Source: Roridomyces roridus (taxonomy: Eukaryota; Basidiomycota; Agaricomycetes; Agaricales; Mycenaceae). Taken from it: a stretch of 64,000 nucleotides of DNA. Under the pieces are notes generated by a model. It ran no database searches. It was not told where the DNA came from and saw only the letters and a list, made by a program, of their open reading frames with translations. Positions 42,613 to 53,819 of this stretch are shown here, one piece after another. How positions within the stretch are numbered: position 1 is the first letter of the stretch; each line of letters opens with the position of its first letter. Both the position numbers and the translations under genes were made by a program. The stretch lies in NCBI GenBank assembly GCA_029378245.1, contig JARKIF010000152.1, positions 1 to 64,000 on the forward strand. The letters are read 5' to 3'.

Positions 42613-43300
42613 TATATAAACCCTCGGGCCACCCTTCTCTCCAACTATGAGGTCCTCACACTACTCCGTGATCCATCTCGCGCGCACAAGGACGGCACAA
42701 TAAAAAAAGAGGAAGAGGCTGCTGGTCTTAACCCATTGCACCTTCAGGCGGCGGGAAGGACCGAACGGTAGTGGAGGTCAGCGAAAACTTGCGGACTGTT
42801 TCGTTTATGGCCTACCCTATCAGCAGCTTGAGGTGAGCATGAAACTGCTGTGCCTGCCGCAGCTGCTGATAGGGTAGGCCATCAAATATCTCTCGGCAGA
42901 GAACCAGCCAGCCCCGCAAACTCCTGAAGCCATTACGCGTCTTGTCAAGTCCCTGGGGCCATACGATCTGACCCAGGGAGAGAAGCCACATATCGTAAAC
43001 CTGGCCGCACGAAATCATATCGAACTCTACGTTGTGCGCCACCGTTTCACTGTTTCCCTGGGGCTGCATCACATTTGCGAGCTCGAAGACCGCTTGGCAG
43101 AACTTATGCAGGACATCATTCATTGCGCATGTCGAAACATCCGACGCGGACCACCGCGGACCCTGCACTCGCCTCTGCTCCCGCCTCTCAAACTGAAACG
43201 GCTACAGGGGACTCTCTCTCAGGTCGAAGATGAGGTGTGGGAAATGGATGAGTACGAAGGCGAAGAATTCGAAGGGCGAGGGGGTCGGCGTGGAAGGTGA
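42613..43300 (+). pseudogene. RNA polymerase III subunit RPC9/CRCP-like, probably decayed
   Basis: Recognisable RPC9 (Rpc17) sequence appears in pieces: LLSNYEVLTLLRD, KKEEEAAGL, VVEVSENLRT, IKYLSAENQPAPQTPEAITR, LVKSLGPYDLTQGEKPHIVN and ELEDRLAELMQDII. An acidic tail MDEYEGEEFEG follows. RPC9 pairs with RPC8 in the Pol III stalk. No start codon is in frame before NYEVL. A stop in CGG TAG TGG (near 42771) separates frames, and a 22-bp palindrome occupies the next junction. Introns could rescue parts, but the missing start and the frame break favour a pseudogene. Confidence 0.6.
42807..42882. repeat. Perfect 22-bp palindrome with 32-nt loop
   Basis: The arms at 42807-42828 and 42861-42882 are exact reverse complements (ATGGCCTACCCTATCAGCAG plus CT). 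The right arm runs into the RPC9-like codons for AIKYL. The sequence may be part of an intron (donor GTTTCG near 42798, acceptor GGTAG at 42878). Confidence 0.85.
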
Positions 43301-43699
43301 TCTCGATATGGAAGACGACTAGCTTCTCTGTCTTCTTTTTCTTTGAAAAATGGGCTAATAGAACTCTTCTTGCTCTGAACGCATTGGAGCAAGATTCAGA
43401 ATCAGCTGGCCAACGACCTCAATGCCGTCGATCGCAAATCTATTCAAGTCGATCGCCCATTCAATTTTCTTTGGCATGTGGACCTGGTGGACCCTGCTCC
43501 TATTAATGATCTCACAGAAACCGGAGATGTTCGTAAACGCGTAAGCAAGAACACCTGTTTGCGCTCCTACGCTCCTAAATAATTGGATTATCCAAGGAAG
43601 CAGATGGTTCTCCGATCGTGTCTATAAATCCACCGCAGCGCATCAGCCGGTGTCCTGTGCATCTCCCACCGCCTCTGCCCATCCACCCTCCATCCATCA
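43301..43699. other. Spacer with an unidentified open segment
   Basis: Around 43390-43560 the plus strand reads KIQNQLANDLNAVDRKSI then QVDRPFNFLWHVDLVDPAPI, a protein-like stretch without a start or recognised family. It may be an exon of a lost gene. The last 100 bases form the promoter of the hydrolase. Confidence 0.4.
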
Positions 43700-44988
43700 T
43701 GCCTCAAATGAAGATCAAGAGCAGCTCTGGGTCGGCCAACATCCACTATACCATTTCTACCCCCAAGAATGCCTCGGCCAAGTCCATCGACAAGACGCTC
43801 CCCACCGTCCTCTTCATCCATCCGGTCTACATTGCCTCGGAGCTCTTCCAGCGTACGCAGCTTCCTTCACACCCACACTCTACTTCATCTAACTATGGGC
43901 ACAGTGCAGTTTGCGGACCCGAATCTGAGACGGTTCAATCTTATCGCCTTGGACCTGCGAAGCCATGGCGAGACGACAGCAAAAGTCCCATCCACCTACG
44001 GCCGCGAGGCCGCTGCGGAAGACGTTATGAAATTCATGGTTTGTTATTCCTTTGTTGGAATCACAGGCGTCTAATCGTTCATTTGCAGGAAGCTTTGCAT
44101 TTGCCGCCTTGCCACTTTGTCGGCGTATCCATGGGGTCCTGCATCTCCTGGCAATTCGCCATCTCGTACCCCAACCAGGCCTTGTCACTTACCATGATCT
44201 CGCCGCTCCCGCTTACCGAGGTGGGTTTTCAAATTTAGAGTGTATTGGCAATGTTGGAGACTGATTTGCTTTTCTTAGCCCGAAGATGTGGCCGAGGGCC
44301 GGACGGAAATCTATGAGTGTTGGGTAGAGGCGTTCCAGACTGGCGGCAAGGTCGACCAGAGCGCGTTACTCGATGCCGTCTGCGGTGCCGTGCAGCTCGG
44401 GTTCAACGGCCAGCAGACGAGTCTGATCGATGCGTGAGTCTACCCCCACGACTTCTCCTGCCGTTTGGACCTGACGTCTTGTAGGCTTACCAAGAACGCT
44501 GTTCCTCATGCCCTGAGGAATTGGGGTCCCAAGCAGCTCAACGAGTACCGTACCGCTACGCTCGATTTCTTCGTCAAGCGCAAGGCGCAGACGCCTGCCG
44601 CTGTTCGCAAGATCACTTGCCCCATCAAGCTCGTCCACTGTGGCGCCGACATTGCCTATGGTATCGAGTACACTTCCGACGTGGAGAGGCTCATGCACGA
44701 CAATGGCGTCGATGTATCGCTCGTCGTGGTCCCCGACGCTGTCCACTTTGGTAACGTCTCGCATGCCAAAGAGTGAGTCTCTTTCCACGTGGGGACGACG
44801 ATCTAGGGGCTCATGGGCGCTGTTTTTTTTTTCTAGAATCAACGCCGAGATTTACAAGAGTGTGATCCGCAACACGCATGGCATGATCATTCCCGCTGCC
44901 CCATCGTCCGTGGTGTCGCCTTTCACGGCGGGGCTGATGAAGGCCGGATACGACAACGACGAGGACTCGGACGATGACGACTATTGAT
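43700..44988 (+). CDS. Alpha/beta hydrolase-fold protein
   Basis: The exons are 43700-43852, 43905-44038, 44089-44220, 44279-44433, 44485-44772 and 44837-44988, all with GT-AG introns of about 50-64 nt. The fold landmarks are TVLFIHPVYIASELFQ (before the oxyanion region), NLIALDLRSHGET, the nucleophile elbow VGVSMGS (GxSxG type), CPIKLVHCGADIAYG (acid region) and VVVPDAVHFGN with a possible catalytic His. The C-terminus is an unusual acidic tail (DNDEDSDDDDY). The substrate cannot be predicted. Confidence 0.88.
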
Positions 44989-45072
44989 TGACTGGGGCAT
45001 GGCATTTGGGCACAGACTTTCTTCGGGATTGCGTTGAATTTTTATGGACTATCATCAATTGTACACCATTCG

Positions 45073-45887
45073 TTACCCTGCTGTATCTATCTCACTATCT
45101 TTATTGAACCCGTTCGTGGGCAAAACCTCTTGGTCCGTGAGGATGTAATCCATTTTCCAGTCGTGTTTCCCTGTCGGCACCGTATCCGCGTCGAGTAGTT
45201 GTTCGCGGAGTGCGAGACCCACTGGACAAATACATGAGAAAAGGTTGAGAGATAGAAGAACACAGGTAGACTACCCAGCAAAGGTTTCGGCCGCTGTTCT
45301 GAATACGTTGTTATGAACCGGTCGTAATAGCCTTTTCCATGCCCTAACCGCGAAAAGGACCGGTCAAAGGCGACACATGGGACCAGAATCACATCTACGC
45401 CAACTTGTTGCGCTTCGGGATTGTTTTAGACCTACTCGCGGAGGGCCGACAAACACACCATTCTCGCGCGGAACGTCGGCGTGACGTAGCGTGGGCTCCT
45501 TGATTCCCCACAAGCCGCTGGGCAGCCCATCCAAGTCTTGTTCGTCATAAATGCGAAGAAGGTCCATCCGCCCGTCGACTGTCGGATCGATCTTGGGGAC
45601 GAATAATTTTTTCCCAGAACGCAGAATGTTCCGTGCAAGGTCAAACGTGTCGATCTCCCCAGTGGGCATGCTCAGGTAGCAGCTGACGGATTGGGCATGC
45701 GTTAATGGAGGGAGAGCGAGCACTCTGGCTGTCAACGCTCTGGCTGTAGCTCGCGTGAGTCGATATTCTCTAGGTGCCAGTAAAGTCAGAGACACTGTTC
45801 TTGAATCTGGGTGGGAGACAAGGAGCGCAGTTTCAGAGATATAGTTTTCCGGAGCAGTTTTTTGTCCACTTTCAGAGCTGCAGCCAT
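45073..45887 (-). CDS. FAU1: 5-formyltetrahydrofolate cyclo-ligase
   Basis: The exons are 45887-45459, 45403-45275 and 45221-45073. The enzyme (MTHFS) converts 5-formyl-THF to 5,10-methenyl-THF with ATP in folate one-carbon metabolism. Landmarks are LKVDKKLLRK, the substrate loop CYLSMPTGEIDT, GKKLFVPKID, DLDGLPSGLWGIKEP, and the nucleotide-binding FDRSFSRLGHGKGYYDRF. The C-terminus ends DYILTDQEVL plus a short tail. The segment VSHPDSRTVSLTLLAPREYR after the N-terminal helix is unusual but in frame. A 50-nt intron reading of that segment would break the frame. It is divergent from PIG-P, with starts 67 bp apart. Confidence 0.92.
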
Positions 45888-45954
45888 GGTTCAGAACAAG
45901 TTGTGGTCCGAGTCGGATCAATCAAATCAAACTTGCTCTTGACGCTCGTGTTGG
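45888..45954. promoter_or_regulatory. Very short bidirectional promoter
   Basis: Only 67 bp separate the start codons of the cyclo-ligase (leftward) and PIG-P (rightward), so the two genes must share promoter elements or have 5' ends inside each other's transcripts. No TATA box is evident. Confidence 0.6.
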
Positions 45955-46540
45955 ATGAGCAAGGACTCGGACAATCCGACCTCTCCCCTCTCACCCTTGG
46001 CCCCATATCCACCAATACCGTCACCTGAATACCACAGTCGCGCCCCGGAATTCTACGGTTTCGTTGCGTGGACCTCGACTTCGTTTCTGTACATCATATA
46101 CCTGCTCTGGGCTCTCCTCCCCGATGCATACATAGAATCCCTCGGAATAACCTGGTATCCTAACCGGCAAGCGCATCCCTCTCCTCTCTACAATATCTGT
46201 TTGGTAAAACTCGACCTCGGCAGCGAATGGGCCATCTTGTTCCCCGCCTACTCCGTCTTCCTCGTCCTGCTCACCTATTTCGTCTACTTTGCCCTTGCGC
46301 TCTACCGGACACCACAATTCTCAGACTTGAGCTCCATGACGGGTTGGTTTTGCTCCTCACGTTCCAATTTACCTGCACTCACTCGATCTAGACTCGTATG
46401 CCCATCTGCCACCGACGAATCAAGCACGCAATCCGTATCGTGCTTATGCGGAGAAGGACGTTGTACCAGAATTGTATGATCTACCGATTGGGCTGGTCAA
46501 TCGTACGCTGTATGGTGCTGGAGACGAGAAATATATGTAA
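45955..46540 (+). CDS. GPI19: PIG-P, subunit of the GPI-GlcNAc transferase
   Basis: The exons are 45955-46166, 46224-46342 and 46392-46540. The subunit belongs to the ER complex that adds GlcNAc to phosphatidylinositol, the first step of GPI-anchor synthesis. The PIG-P domain is clear: FYGFVAWTSTSFLYIIYLLW, then ITWYPNR, EWAILFPAYSVFLVLLTYFV and YFALALYRTPQFSD, giving two membrane segments. Intron 1 (46167-46223, 57 nt) has a GC donor (CGGCAAGC). It is a multiple of three and open, so retention would insert 19 residues between the membrane segments. The hydrophilic end closes with YDLPIGLVNRTLYG. Confidence 0.92.
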
Positions 46541-46677
46541 TTGCGAGATGCCAAAATGCTGAGGTATTATGCTTAATCTACAAGTACATATACAATGCGC
46601 CCGCGTCGTCCCCTCACGGCATTCCAGGACACCTATGCAGGGTAAGAAAGAAAGACGCCAAGGAAGAGAAGAATAAC

Positions 46678-49220
46678 TCACCTAAACCGAGCAAGCCGTG
46701 CCTGAGCCCTGGCCACCGCATCCTCATCTTCATCCACATCCACCACCGAAGTCACCCCATCCGACACCCTCCCTCGAGGTGGTTTTGGCCGCACCGGGTC
46801 AAGAAACGTCAAACTTCGTCGACTCCGTAATGGCTTGGACGCGTTCTTGGACGACGGAACAGACGTAGGCAAGTAAGGATGCGGACGTAAATGCGCGTTT
46901 ATGGGGAGGTGACGACCTGCTGGCGTGACATTCGTTTCCCTCCGTCGCAAGTTGGAGGCGGCGGTGGGCGTCTCCCGCCCCTTGCCCTTCGCGGTCGCTT
47001 TGCCATTCAATGCCCACGTATTCCGCCACCCAGCAGCTACTGCCTCCGCCCGGGATGCATTCGCTCGCTGCTCGAGCTCTTCTGGATCCACCAGCACCAG
47101 GTCACCACTTGCATCTTCTTCGTCTGGAGTCGGAGGTGTCGGTGTCGACGTCGGCGTCTGCTCGTCTTCCTCGTCGTCAATGCAATCAATATCGCTCGTC
47201 CTCGTATCGTCAAAGGTATCTCGCAAATCCGGACCAACAAGAACAGTCCGCGGCGGATCGGGGGACGCGTCAACGAGAATGGCGCCGTCACGTGATGGAG
47301 AATGGCCAATTGCCAACGCGGGAAGGCGGGCGCGGTACGTTCCCATTGCTTCTGGCGGGCTCGAAACCGCGTCAGCCTCGAAATCGGGGTCGTTACTGGG
47401 GCATTCCCGCTTTATTCGCTTCTTCGGAGGCGGGGTGACATCTCCAGGGCGCAAGGGCGAGGACAAATCTTCAGCATCCCGCGTCCGAGACGGCGTCGGC
47501 GATATATATCCCTCCTCCTGCTCAACACCGTCGTCCATCTCTTCAAGCTCCACCATCTTGGCTTCCCGGTCAGGAAGGGCGACGAGCGAACAGCTATCCC
47601 AGTCGAGGTCTGCTTCAAGATCCGTCTCCACATCCAAATCCTCCTCCTCAAGCGGCACATTCTCTTTCACGTCCTTGCTGCTCGAAGGGCCAGCAATCTG
47701 TACCTCGGGTTCAGGAGCAGACCGCGGCACGCCGAAAAATCGCGATTGCGTCAGCACAGGGCCGGCGCCGTTTTTTCCGCTTCACAGCCATGTCATGATC
47801 CATCTCCGCAGCAAGCGATCGCTTTCCGCTTGCCTTCCCCACGATCATGTTGGTTTTGGCGGATTTAGGAGACGCCGTGATCTTGCGGGGTGCAGCAGGA
47901 CCTGAATGTGCCTGAGTAAGGTACACAGCACGTACGGAAGGGAATTCACCGAAGAAATTGAGAATTGTTGACGCTTTCCCCTTGCCCTTGTTCCTGTTGG
48001 CACCGTTCAGCGGGGGGGGCTTGAGCACACGGGGCACGTAGCGGGGATTGATATCGGTCATTGGGAGTAGCGTGACGGGATCGAGATCACCCTCTCCAAG
48101 CATCTTCGCAAGTGCTGGATCGAGGTCTCTGTACCAGCAGTCAGACTCGATAATTGGAGAATATAAATACACTTACGGCCCAACATACGCGTCCGACTCT
48201 TCGTCCCAGTCGGCATCAGGCTGCCCAAGATGTACGAGCTTTTGTTGTAGCGGACAATACACACGTTGGTGTTTGAAGCACTTGTCCGCCAAACGGAAGC
48301 TCTGGAGATACTTTCGCGGAATGGACTTTTTTCCCTCCAACGCGATAGCCCGCAGCACCTGCTCCACCGTCTTCCACTTGCGTAGAAGAGTGCAGGCCGT
48401 CTTGAGACCAATGCCGTTGATGCTGGGGAGGTAGTCGCATCCACTCAAGATGGCCATTGCGCGGAATTGAGTGTCGGACCATCCAGCGAGGGTGATCCCG
48501 TCCGTGTTGACGCTCCCAAAGTCGGCGCGATCAATGCACACTGCCGTGCTGCTGACGGCATCCATCTTAAAGAGCACCTTGCGGCAGCCAAAGACGAGTA
48601 GGTCCGAGTCCTCCGTAATGATACCGTCGACGAGTCCAACGCGTTCGAGGTGGGCGAGCTGCGCGTCTGCTTCGTACGGTGCGACAACATAAGGGACATT
48701 TTCCGCGCGGAGGGCCTGTAATGCATTAGACTACCGAGAATAAGAGCAGAGCAAAGTAGGCACCTTGATGAACTGAAAAGCCATCTGCGGCGTAACATCC
48801 ACACATTTCACATAGTGTTCACGCGCTTGAGAAGTCTTGCCCTGCGCTGCAAGCGCCTTCCCTAGCGCCAAATGCTCCGACCGCTTTGCCTGCCGGTCGA
48901 CCTCAGTCCCCTTCTTCGCCGGAAGAGGCCCTCCATCGAACACCACGTAGGGCTCGATGTTGTGGTGGCGAAGGAGACGGACGCGGTGCATTGCATAGTC
49001 CACATACCTATTGTCGACTCTCGATGAATGCCACCCGACGAAGAACGCGTAAAACTCACTTGTGGGTGTCTTTTCCCGTTGCGAGCTCTGTCGCGCACGT
49101 GAAGACACCACGATGGAGCCACACGTACGCGTCGACTGCGAGGGTCTGGCCAGCAAACTCGGAGAGGTGTTTCTGGGCCGAAATAGACTTTAGAGCGGGG
49201 AGGAGACCGGAAATGCCCAT
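46678..49220 (-). CDS. EXO1: Exonuclease 1 (RAD2/FEN family)
   Basis: The exons are 49220-49060, 49007-48774, 48715-48177, 48128-47950 and 47901 onward. EXO1 resects DNA ends in mismatch and double-strand-break repair. The N-domain starts MGISGLLPALKSISAQKHL with VDAYVWLHRG; YVVFDGGPLPAK, YVVAPYEADAQLAHLE and ITEDSDLLVFGCRKV supply the metal-binding acids. A helix-hairpin region GCDYLPSINGIGLKTA follows. The C-terminal 350 residues are acidic and disordered, with SRFFGV. Near 47770-47800 the frame changes beside an AAAAAA run: either an unrecognised intron or an indel. A last intron after RARLARF could extend the end to about 46617. Confidence 0.92.
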
Positions 49221-49502
49221 CGAGGGCGTGATTTGGAGGTCAAGGTTGAGGAAGAAAGAGGCGCATGCAGAGGTGCGTGCGAGGAAGGCTTCAGGCGCAA
49301 AGGGGATTGAAGAAGGCGGAAGCAAATACGAACTGGTGACGTGATGGTAAACAAACCGAACGCGTCCCTGTGATGGTACAAACGCGTCCCTGCTCACAAA
49401 ACACCGCTATTCTTCCACATCCTCATTCCATATTAACTATAATTATCCACCTGGTATATAGAGTCAACCCGATAAATCACAAGTCCCAATAGGGATCAGG
49501 TA

Positions 49503-51166
49503 TCAAAGCATCTGTCCCAACCCCGCAATGACCAGCACTACGGCCAACAGCATCTGCAATCCAGTGCCGGTCTGTCCCACCATGCTCAACGCGCCGTTCA
49601 AGTTGGTCGAGGTGTTGGTGAACAAAACGGAGGGAATATTCTTGGAAGCGTTCTGGCCATAGACATAGCCGGTAACATCAGCTGCGGGACCTGGTGCGGG
49701 GTCACTGCAGTTGACGGTCACGGACTTGACGAGGGCGTAGAAGTGGCCGGCAGAGACGTAGTCCGGGTCATCGTACTGGGTGCTACATGAGCTGCAGTAG
49801 GCAGTTGGGAACAAGCAAACTCACGTTGATGATCCCACCGGCCCCTGAAATTTGGATTAGAAAAAGCTGCATGCAAAGGAGCAACACACTAACATTCTAC
49901 GGTACCAGCGGAGCTGGAAGCGGTACCTGCGGGCCAGATACTGAAGAGTTCCGTGAGCCGACAGCGACAAACATGGGATTGGAATCTCACCTCAGCTGAA
50001 TACGGGCAGGAGTGGAGGGATATTGAGAGACACCGTCCACGGTGAGGTCGCCCTTGTTAACAGTGCGCACGACTTTGCCGTCGATCAGGAAGGTCAGAGT
50101 CTCCGGTTGCCAATCAATCTGAGCACAAGCCACTGAGCCCTGCTTCTAACGGGGGAGAACACGACGCACGGTATAATCGTGCCAGTTGGAGAAGGTGTCG
50201 CTGAGACCAGTGGAGATGTTGCCGTGGTTCGGTTGGGTGACCAGACCTTGCCAAAAGTAGTTCTGCATAACAGCGTTGGAGGAGAAATCAGGTTCAAGGA
50301 AGAGTTACTGACACTCTGGCCCTCGGTCGTGACATTTCTATCGGAATAAGCAATCAAGCCATGGCAAGCTCAAAAAACGTACCCTGGAAATTCCCAGTCG
50401 ATTTCATCCTTGACATCGCTCATCGTAATGAAGGCCGTGACGATACCACCCCAGCGACCAGTCTTCACTGCAAAACAATCAATATGAGATACAACTGGGA
50501 CACTGCGGACGTACTCGTGGCGGTAATAGTCCCATAGTGGACGTAGCGGGTAGAGGAGAGTCGTGTACCGCCGTTAGCCTGGGTGAGAAGCATGGCCAGC
50601 GACCCGTCTTGATTCATGATATTTCCACTGTTCACGATGAAGTCTTGGCGCATGTTAGCGAAGCCCCAGTGCGGATTGGGTAGAGCCTCCATACCATAAG
50701 CGGTCACATTTCCGTCGTAGAAGGATGAGTTGGACAGCACACGCGAGTTGCCGGCGAAGGAGTACTGGCGAGCCAAGAATTAACGCAAATAAGGGGTAGA
50801 CAGTAATCAAGAACGCACCTGGGCACTCTTGCACACCGGGTTCGGCTTGCAGGAGTCAAGAGTGTTGGAATACAGCGGGTTGCAACCTCCGAGGCAGAAC
50901 TAGACGCGTCACGATCAAGCTCTCATCCAAACCAAACGAGAGGAAAGACATACTGCCTCGGTAGTGCCACAAAAACCGAATTCTGAGCAGCAGGGGGCTG
51001 AAGCGGGGCAGGGCGTTGTGATATTGCTACGTGCGGGGTGTCAAGGTAAGGGCGAGGTGGGGAAATGCTTCCGCGAGGTCTTTTACCAGGTAGCGCCACC
51101 TTGAGCTTTGACGAGGAGGGGGAGGGTCAATGAGACGAGTGGGAGCAGAACCGCCAGGGAATGCAT
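49503..51166 (-). CDS. GH16 CRH-type cell-wall transglycosylase, secreted and GPI-anchored
   Basis: The start is at 51166: MHSLAVLLPLVSLTLPLLVK is a signal peptide. Several short exons follow: a hevein-like chitin-binding piece (CCSEFGFCGT), FCLGGCNPLYSNTLDSCKPN, then the GH16 domain with ARQYSFAGNSRVLSNSSF-type start, TRLSSTRYVHYGTITA and the catalytic motif DEIDWEFPG near 50390-50420. Further pieces are HDYTIDWQPETLTFLIDGK, RIQLSLWPAGT and DYVSAGHFYALV. The C-terminus is Ser/Thr-rich and ends in a hydrophobic GPI-signal (LQMLLAVVLVIAGLGQML). CRH enzymes crosslink chitin to beta-glucan. Exact exon borders in the middle were not all fixed. Confidence 0.9.
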
Positions 51167-51650
51167 GATGTTTCGTTTGTAAAGAGAGTGGTACGCCGAG
51201 TGCGTCGTGGGGGGTGAAAGCAAATCGCAGAGATTGTATGTCAGCACGTGTTGTCAGGATCCGCAGTGGTTACTGGGCAACATTGATCGAAACGATTGTT
51301 CACTCCCGGCCACAACAGCCCTCACGCTGGGAGGCCTTGGGCGAGCCATATTCACGACAAAAGACAGTGAAGGACGAGGTTGAGTCTAACGGGCGGGCTT
51401 TTACGTCTGGATCAACTACTCCGTCCAAATCTGGTAATTCCGAAGCAGTGCTGCAGTGCATCAAGTCCACTGTACACTGTACACGGCTGAATACTATTAC
51501 AGAGCAAGATATATGGGCAAACGCGGCCATTCAAGTCGTCACGCCAAGAGGACCAGGACAGTGCATGGATTTCTTGGATACAAATGTTTCGACGAAAGAA
51601 TCTCATTGAAGAGCGGTATACAATTACATTGTACAGATTCCTTCCTGAAC
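51167..51650. other. Spacer between GH16 and the second F-box cluster
   Basis: No gene is supported; it probably contains the GH16 promoter. A 131-codon plus-strand frame (51214-51609) overlaps the F-box gene tail region and has no recognisable features. Confidence 0.45.
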
Positions 51651-53351
51651 CTAAACGATTTCGGGTGCATCAGGTAACCCTGTCCACGGCGAATATTTGT
51701 GGATCTTGGGTGGCGAATAGGTAACAGAGAAATCGAATCCATTCTCGATGAGGGGTGAAAGGGCGTCGCGGATGTCAAACTCCATCCTCCTTGGAAAGTT
51801 TATCTTGACACGCTTGAGAGTGGAGGCCCGGGCGGTGATGAATTGGAGAAGAGTGTCGTCGGCGATCAGTTCTTCCCCCGCAATGGCGATATCAAAGTCG
51901 CGGAGGATAGGAAGAGCTATCGTCGACCCGGGCATCATGGCCAGAGAGGCCAAAAAATCCCCTTGGGACGCTGCGTAGTACCTTGAGGCGTGACCCTTGT
52001 CTGCATTGATGTGAAGGTGTTGGAGACTATGCGGGAGATGGTGCAGTATTTCTTTGAGCGACGACGAGCCGATGGGACCTGTCGTGAGTGATAGACTCTT
52101 TAGGAGAGGTAAAGTGGCCAAGAATCGGACGAGGGATGGCTCTGGGAAAGAATCACGCTGGCCGCCGGCATGCGGATTTCCCCAGGGATCAATCCAGTCC
52201 GTCCTAAGTGTGAAATCCTTGAGCTGCGGGACGCTAATCCTGTCGAGGAGAGACGCGGATGTCTGGCCATCTCCCGTGAGATGAAGTGATTGGAGACGGT
52301 GGTGGTCCACAAAGTCAAGTTCACCGGTCACTGGGAGGGTTGTAAGTTCGAACGAGAGACTGCGGAGACGAGGGCATCTGGACATTGTCAACAAAGCTGC
52401 GTCGACAGTAACACGGGAGTCCCGCCGCATCCCAGCGAAATATCCGTCTGGAAGATTGGACAGGGCTGTCAGCCGATTCCACTCGAGTGGTAGCTGAGGC
52501 ACGACAAGGCCTGTCCCAGAAACTGCGACAGTTTGGACCTTGGCACCCGCAAGGAATGACAAGGAATTCCATGCGAAGCCCGGCGAGTCCCATCCAACCT
52601 CATGACACTGCAGTGCGACGCTCTGCAGTTCGGGAACATCCGCAGCGTTGAGCTGTACTAGCTCCTGGAAGGCGGGAGCAGTGGCTGCAAAACGGATGTG
52701 CTGCCAACGGGAAGCCAGCGAAAAGATGGTTTGAACGATAGACTGGGATGGCGAATGACCAAACTCGAGGTCATATTGCATCGAAATGGATAGTGGACAT
52801 CGACCAGCCCGTTCTAGCCATGCCCGGACAGCGTCCGCAACCAGTGCAGCCCTTGGTTCCTGAAGCGCGATGGGCCACGGCGCGTACTCAGAGTCGGAAG
52901 CAGGCTCAGACCCCTCCTGCCGAGGCGGCTCTCCGCGGTCCACAATATGGAGGTTCGCCCAAAGGCGAGGAGTCCCAAGAGACAATGTCCTCCAGGCGCC
53001 GCATATGCGTCCCAGAAGAAGCGGCGTCTCCCTCGCGTCCATGACACAGTTTCGATGGGTGGGGAGACACATTAGGAATATTTCCTGCATGATGTCTGCC
53101 GGCATGCGCCGAACGGGCGAGAGGAGGGCTTTGTGGGCCTGCACATGGGTTTTAAGGCTCTCGCGCTCCCCGATTAGCTTGCTGAGAGCCTGCTGGAGCT
53201 CGGCGATCTTGGTGTCAAGACGTTTCATTTGGAGAAGGGGTTCTCTTAGCAGAGCTTTGATCTCGATGGTGTCGTCGGGAGTGGGGCAGTAGTTGGTGCC
53301 CAGCTTGGAGGCGAAGGGAGAACCCGCAGTGTGACCAATCACGCCGGACAT
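51651..53351 (-). CDS. F-box-like/LRR protein, copy 5 (intact)
   Basis: The start is set at 53351 (MSGVIGHTAGSPFASKLGTN) to match the paralogs. The frame is open upstream to 53582, but that part translates the other frame of the co-amplified coiled-coil remnant. The protein has the coiled coil RLDTKIAELQQALSKLI, the F-box-like RRMPADIMQEIFLMCLPTH, WRTLSLGTPRLWANL and leucine-rich units (LRSLSFELTTL, LQSLHLTGD, LKSLSLTTG). It ends KYSPWTGLPDAPEIV. The second half of this copy resembles copy 7 and the first half resembles copy 3. The SCF-receptor role is inferred. Confidence 0.87.
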   Translation of the reverse strand: MSGVIGHTAGSPFASKLGTNYCPTPDDTIEIKALLREPLLQMKRLDTKIAELQQALSKLIGERESLKTHVQAHKALLSPVRRMPADIMQEIFLMCLPTHRNCVMDARETPLLLGRICGAWRTLSLGTPRLWANLHIVDRGEPPRQEGSEPASDSEYAPWPIALQEPRAALVADAVRAWLERAGRCPLSISMQYDLEFGHSPSQSIVQTIFSLASRWQHIRFAATAPAFQELVQLNAADVPELQSVALQCHEVGWDSPGFAWNSLSFLAGAKVQTVAVSGTGLVVPQLPLEWNRLTALSNLPDGYFAGMRRDSRVTVDAALLTMSRCPRLRSLSFELTTLPVTGELDFVDHHRLQSLHLTGDGQTSASLLDRISVPQLKDFTLRTDWIDPWGNPHAGGQRDSFPEPSLVRFLATLPLLKSLSLTTGPIGSSSLKEILHHLPHSLQHLHINADKGHASRYYAASQGDFLASLAMMPGSTIALPILRDFDIAIAGEELIADDTLLQFITARASTLKRVKINFPRRMEFDIRDALSPLIENGFDFSVTYSPPKIHKYSPWTGLPDAPEIV

Positions 53352-53449
53352 GAGCGTGGTGGGAGACGAGGACGTGAAGGGACGTGAGCACAGTGTGAAA
53401 GTGATTGAACGCCTGCCTATCTCGGGTTCCATTACAACTGTGCGTTTAA

Positions 53450-53770
53450 AGGCTAAGCCTCCTCCACTGCTTTCTGCTCCAGGATCCCCCGCTCTAGCCG
53501 CTCGCATTCCACCTGCTTCAGTCGGATGGAGTTCAACGCTTGAGAAAGCTGCTGCACCTCGCGTCGACGACGAGCAAGGCAAATGGGGTATAACTTGAAG
53601 GTGCCAAGGTTAGCTTTTCAACAAAATGGGCATGTAATAACTCACAAAGGTAGGTGAGAAGGAAGAAAACGGCGGCGCTGAGGCTATCGGAGTCGTCTAT
53701 GACGATGAACTCGGTGTTGCGTCAAAGGGCACTCCCGCGAGAGCTTCATGTCGTCCATTTGGGCTTTGGA
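53450..53770 (-). pseudogene. Coiled-coil gene remnant upstream of copy 5
   Basis: The minus strand reads RREVQQLSQALNSIRLKQVE then CERLERGILEQKAVEEA and stop (about 53580-53455). It is preceded by an intron-like GTGAGT...GAG and a hydrophobic stretch AAVFFLLTYLC. It is the best-preserved copy of the tail also seen at 15.6 and 57.9 kb, but the rest of the gene is missing. Confidence 0.5.
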
Positions 53771-53819
53771 TTGTTGTGCTCAGAAAACTACAGACAGAAG
53801 TGTTAGACAGAACGCAATT

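Noticed and set aside
46925..47905. 326-codon plus-strand frame opposite EXO1
   Set aside because: Ser/Arg-rich mirror of the EXO1 acidic tail; no splice structure and the minus strand is clearly coding.
53352..53582. N-terminal extension of F-box copy 5
   Set aside because: The added residues translate the coiled-coil remnant in the wrong frame; the paralogs start at MS..I.....SPF.SKLGTN.
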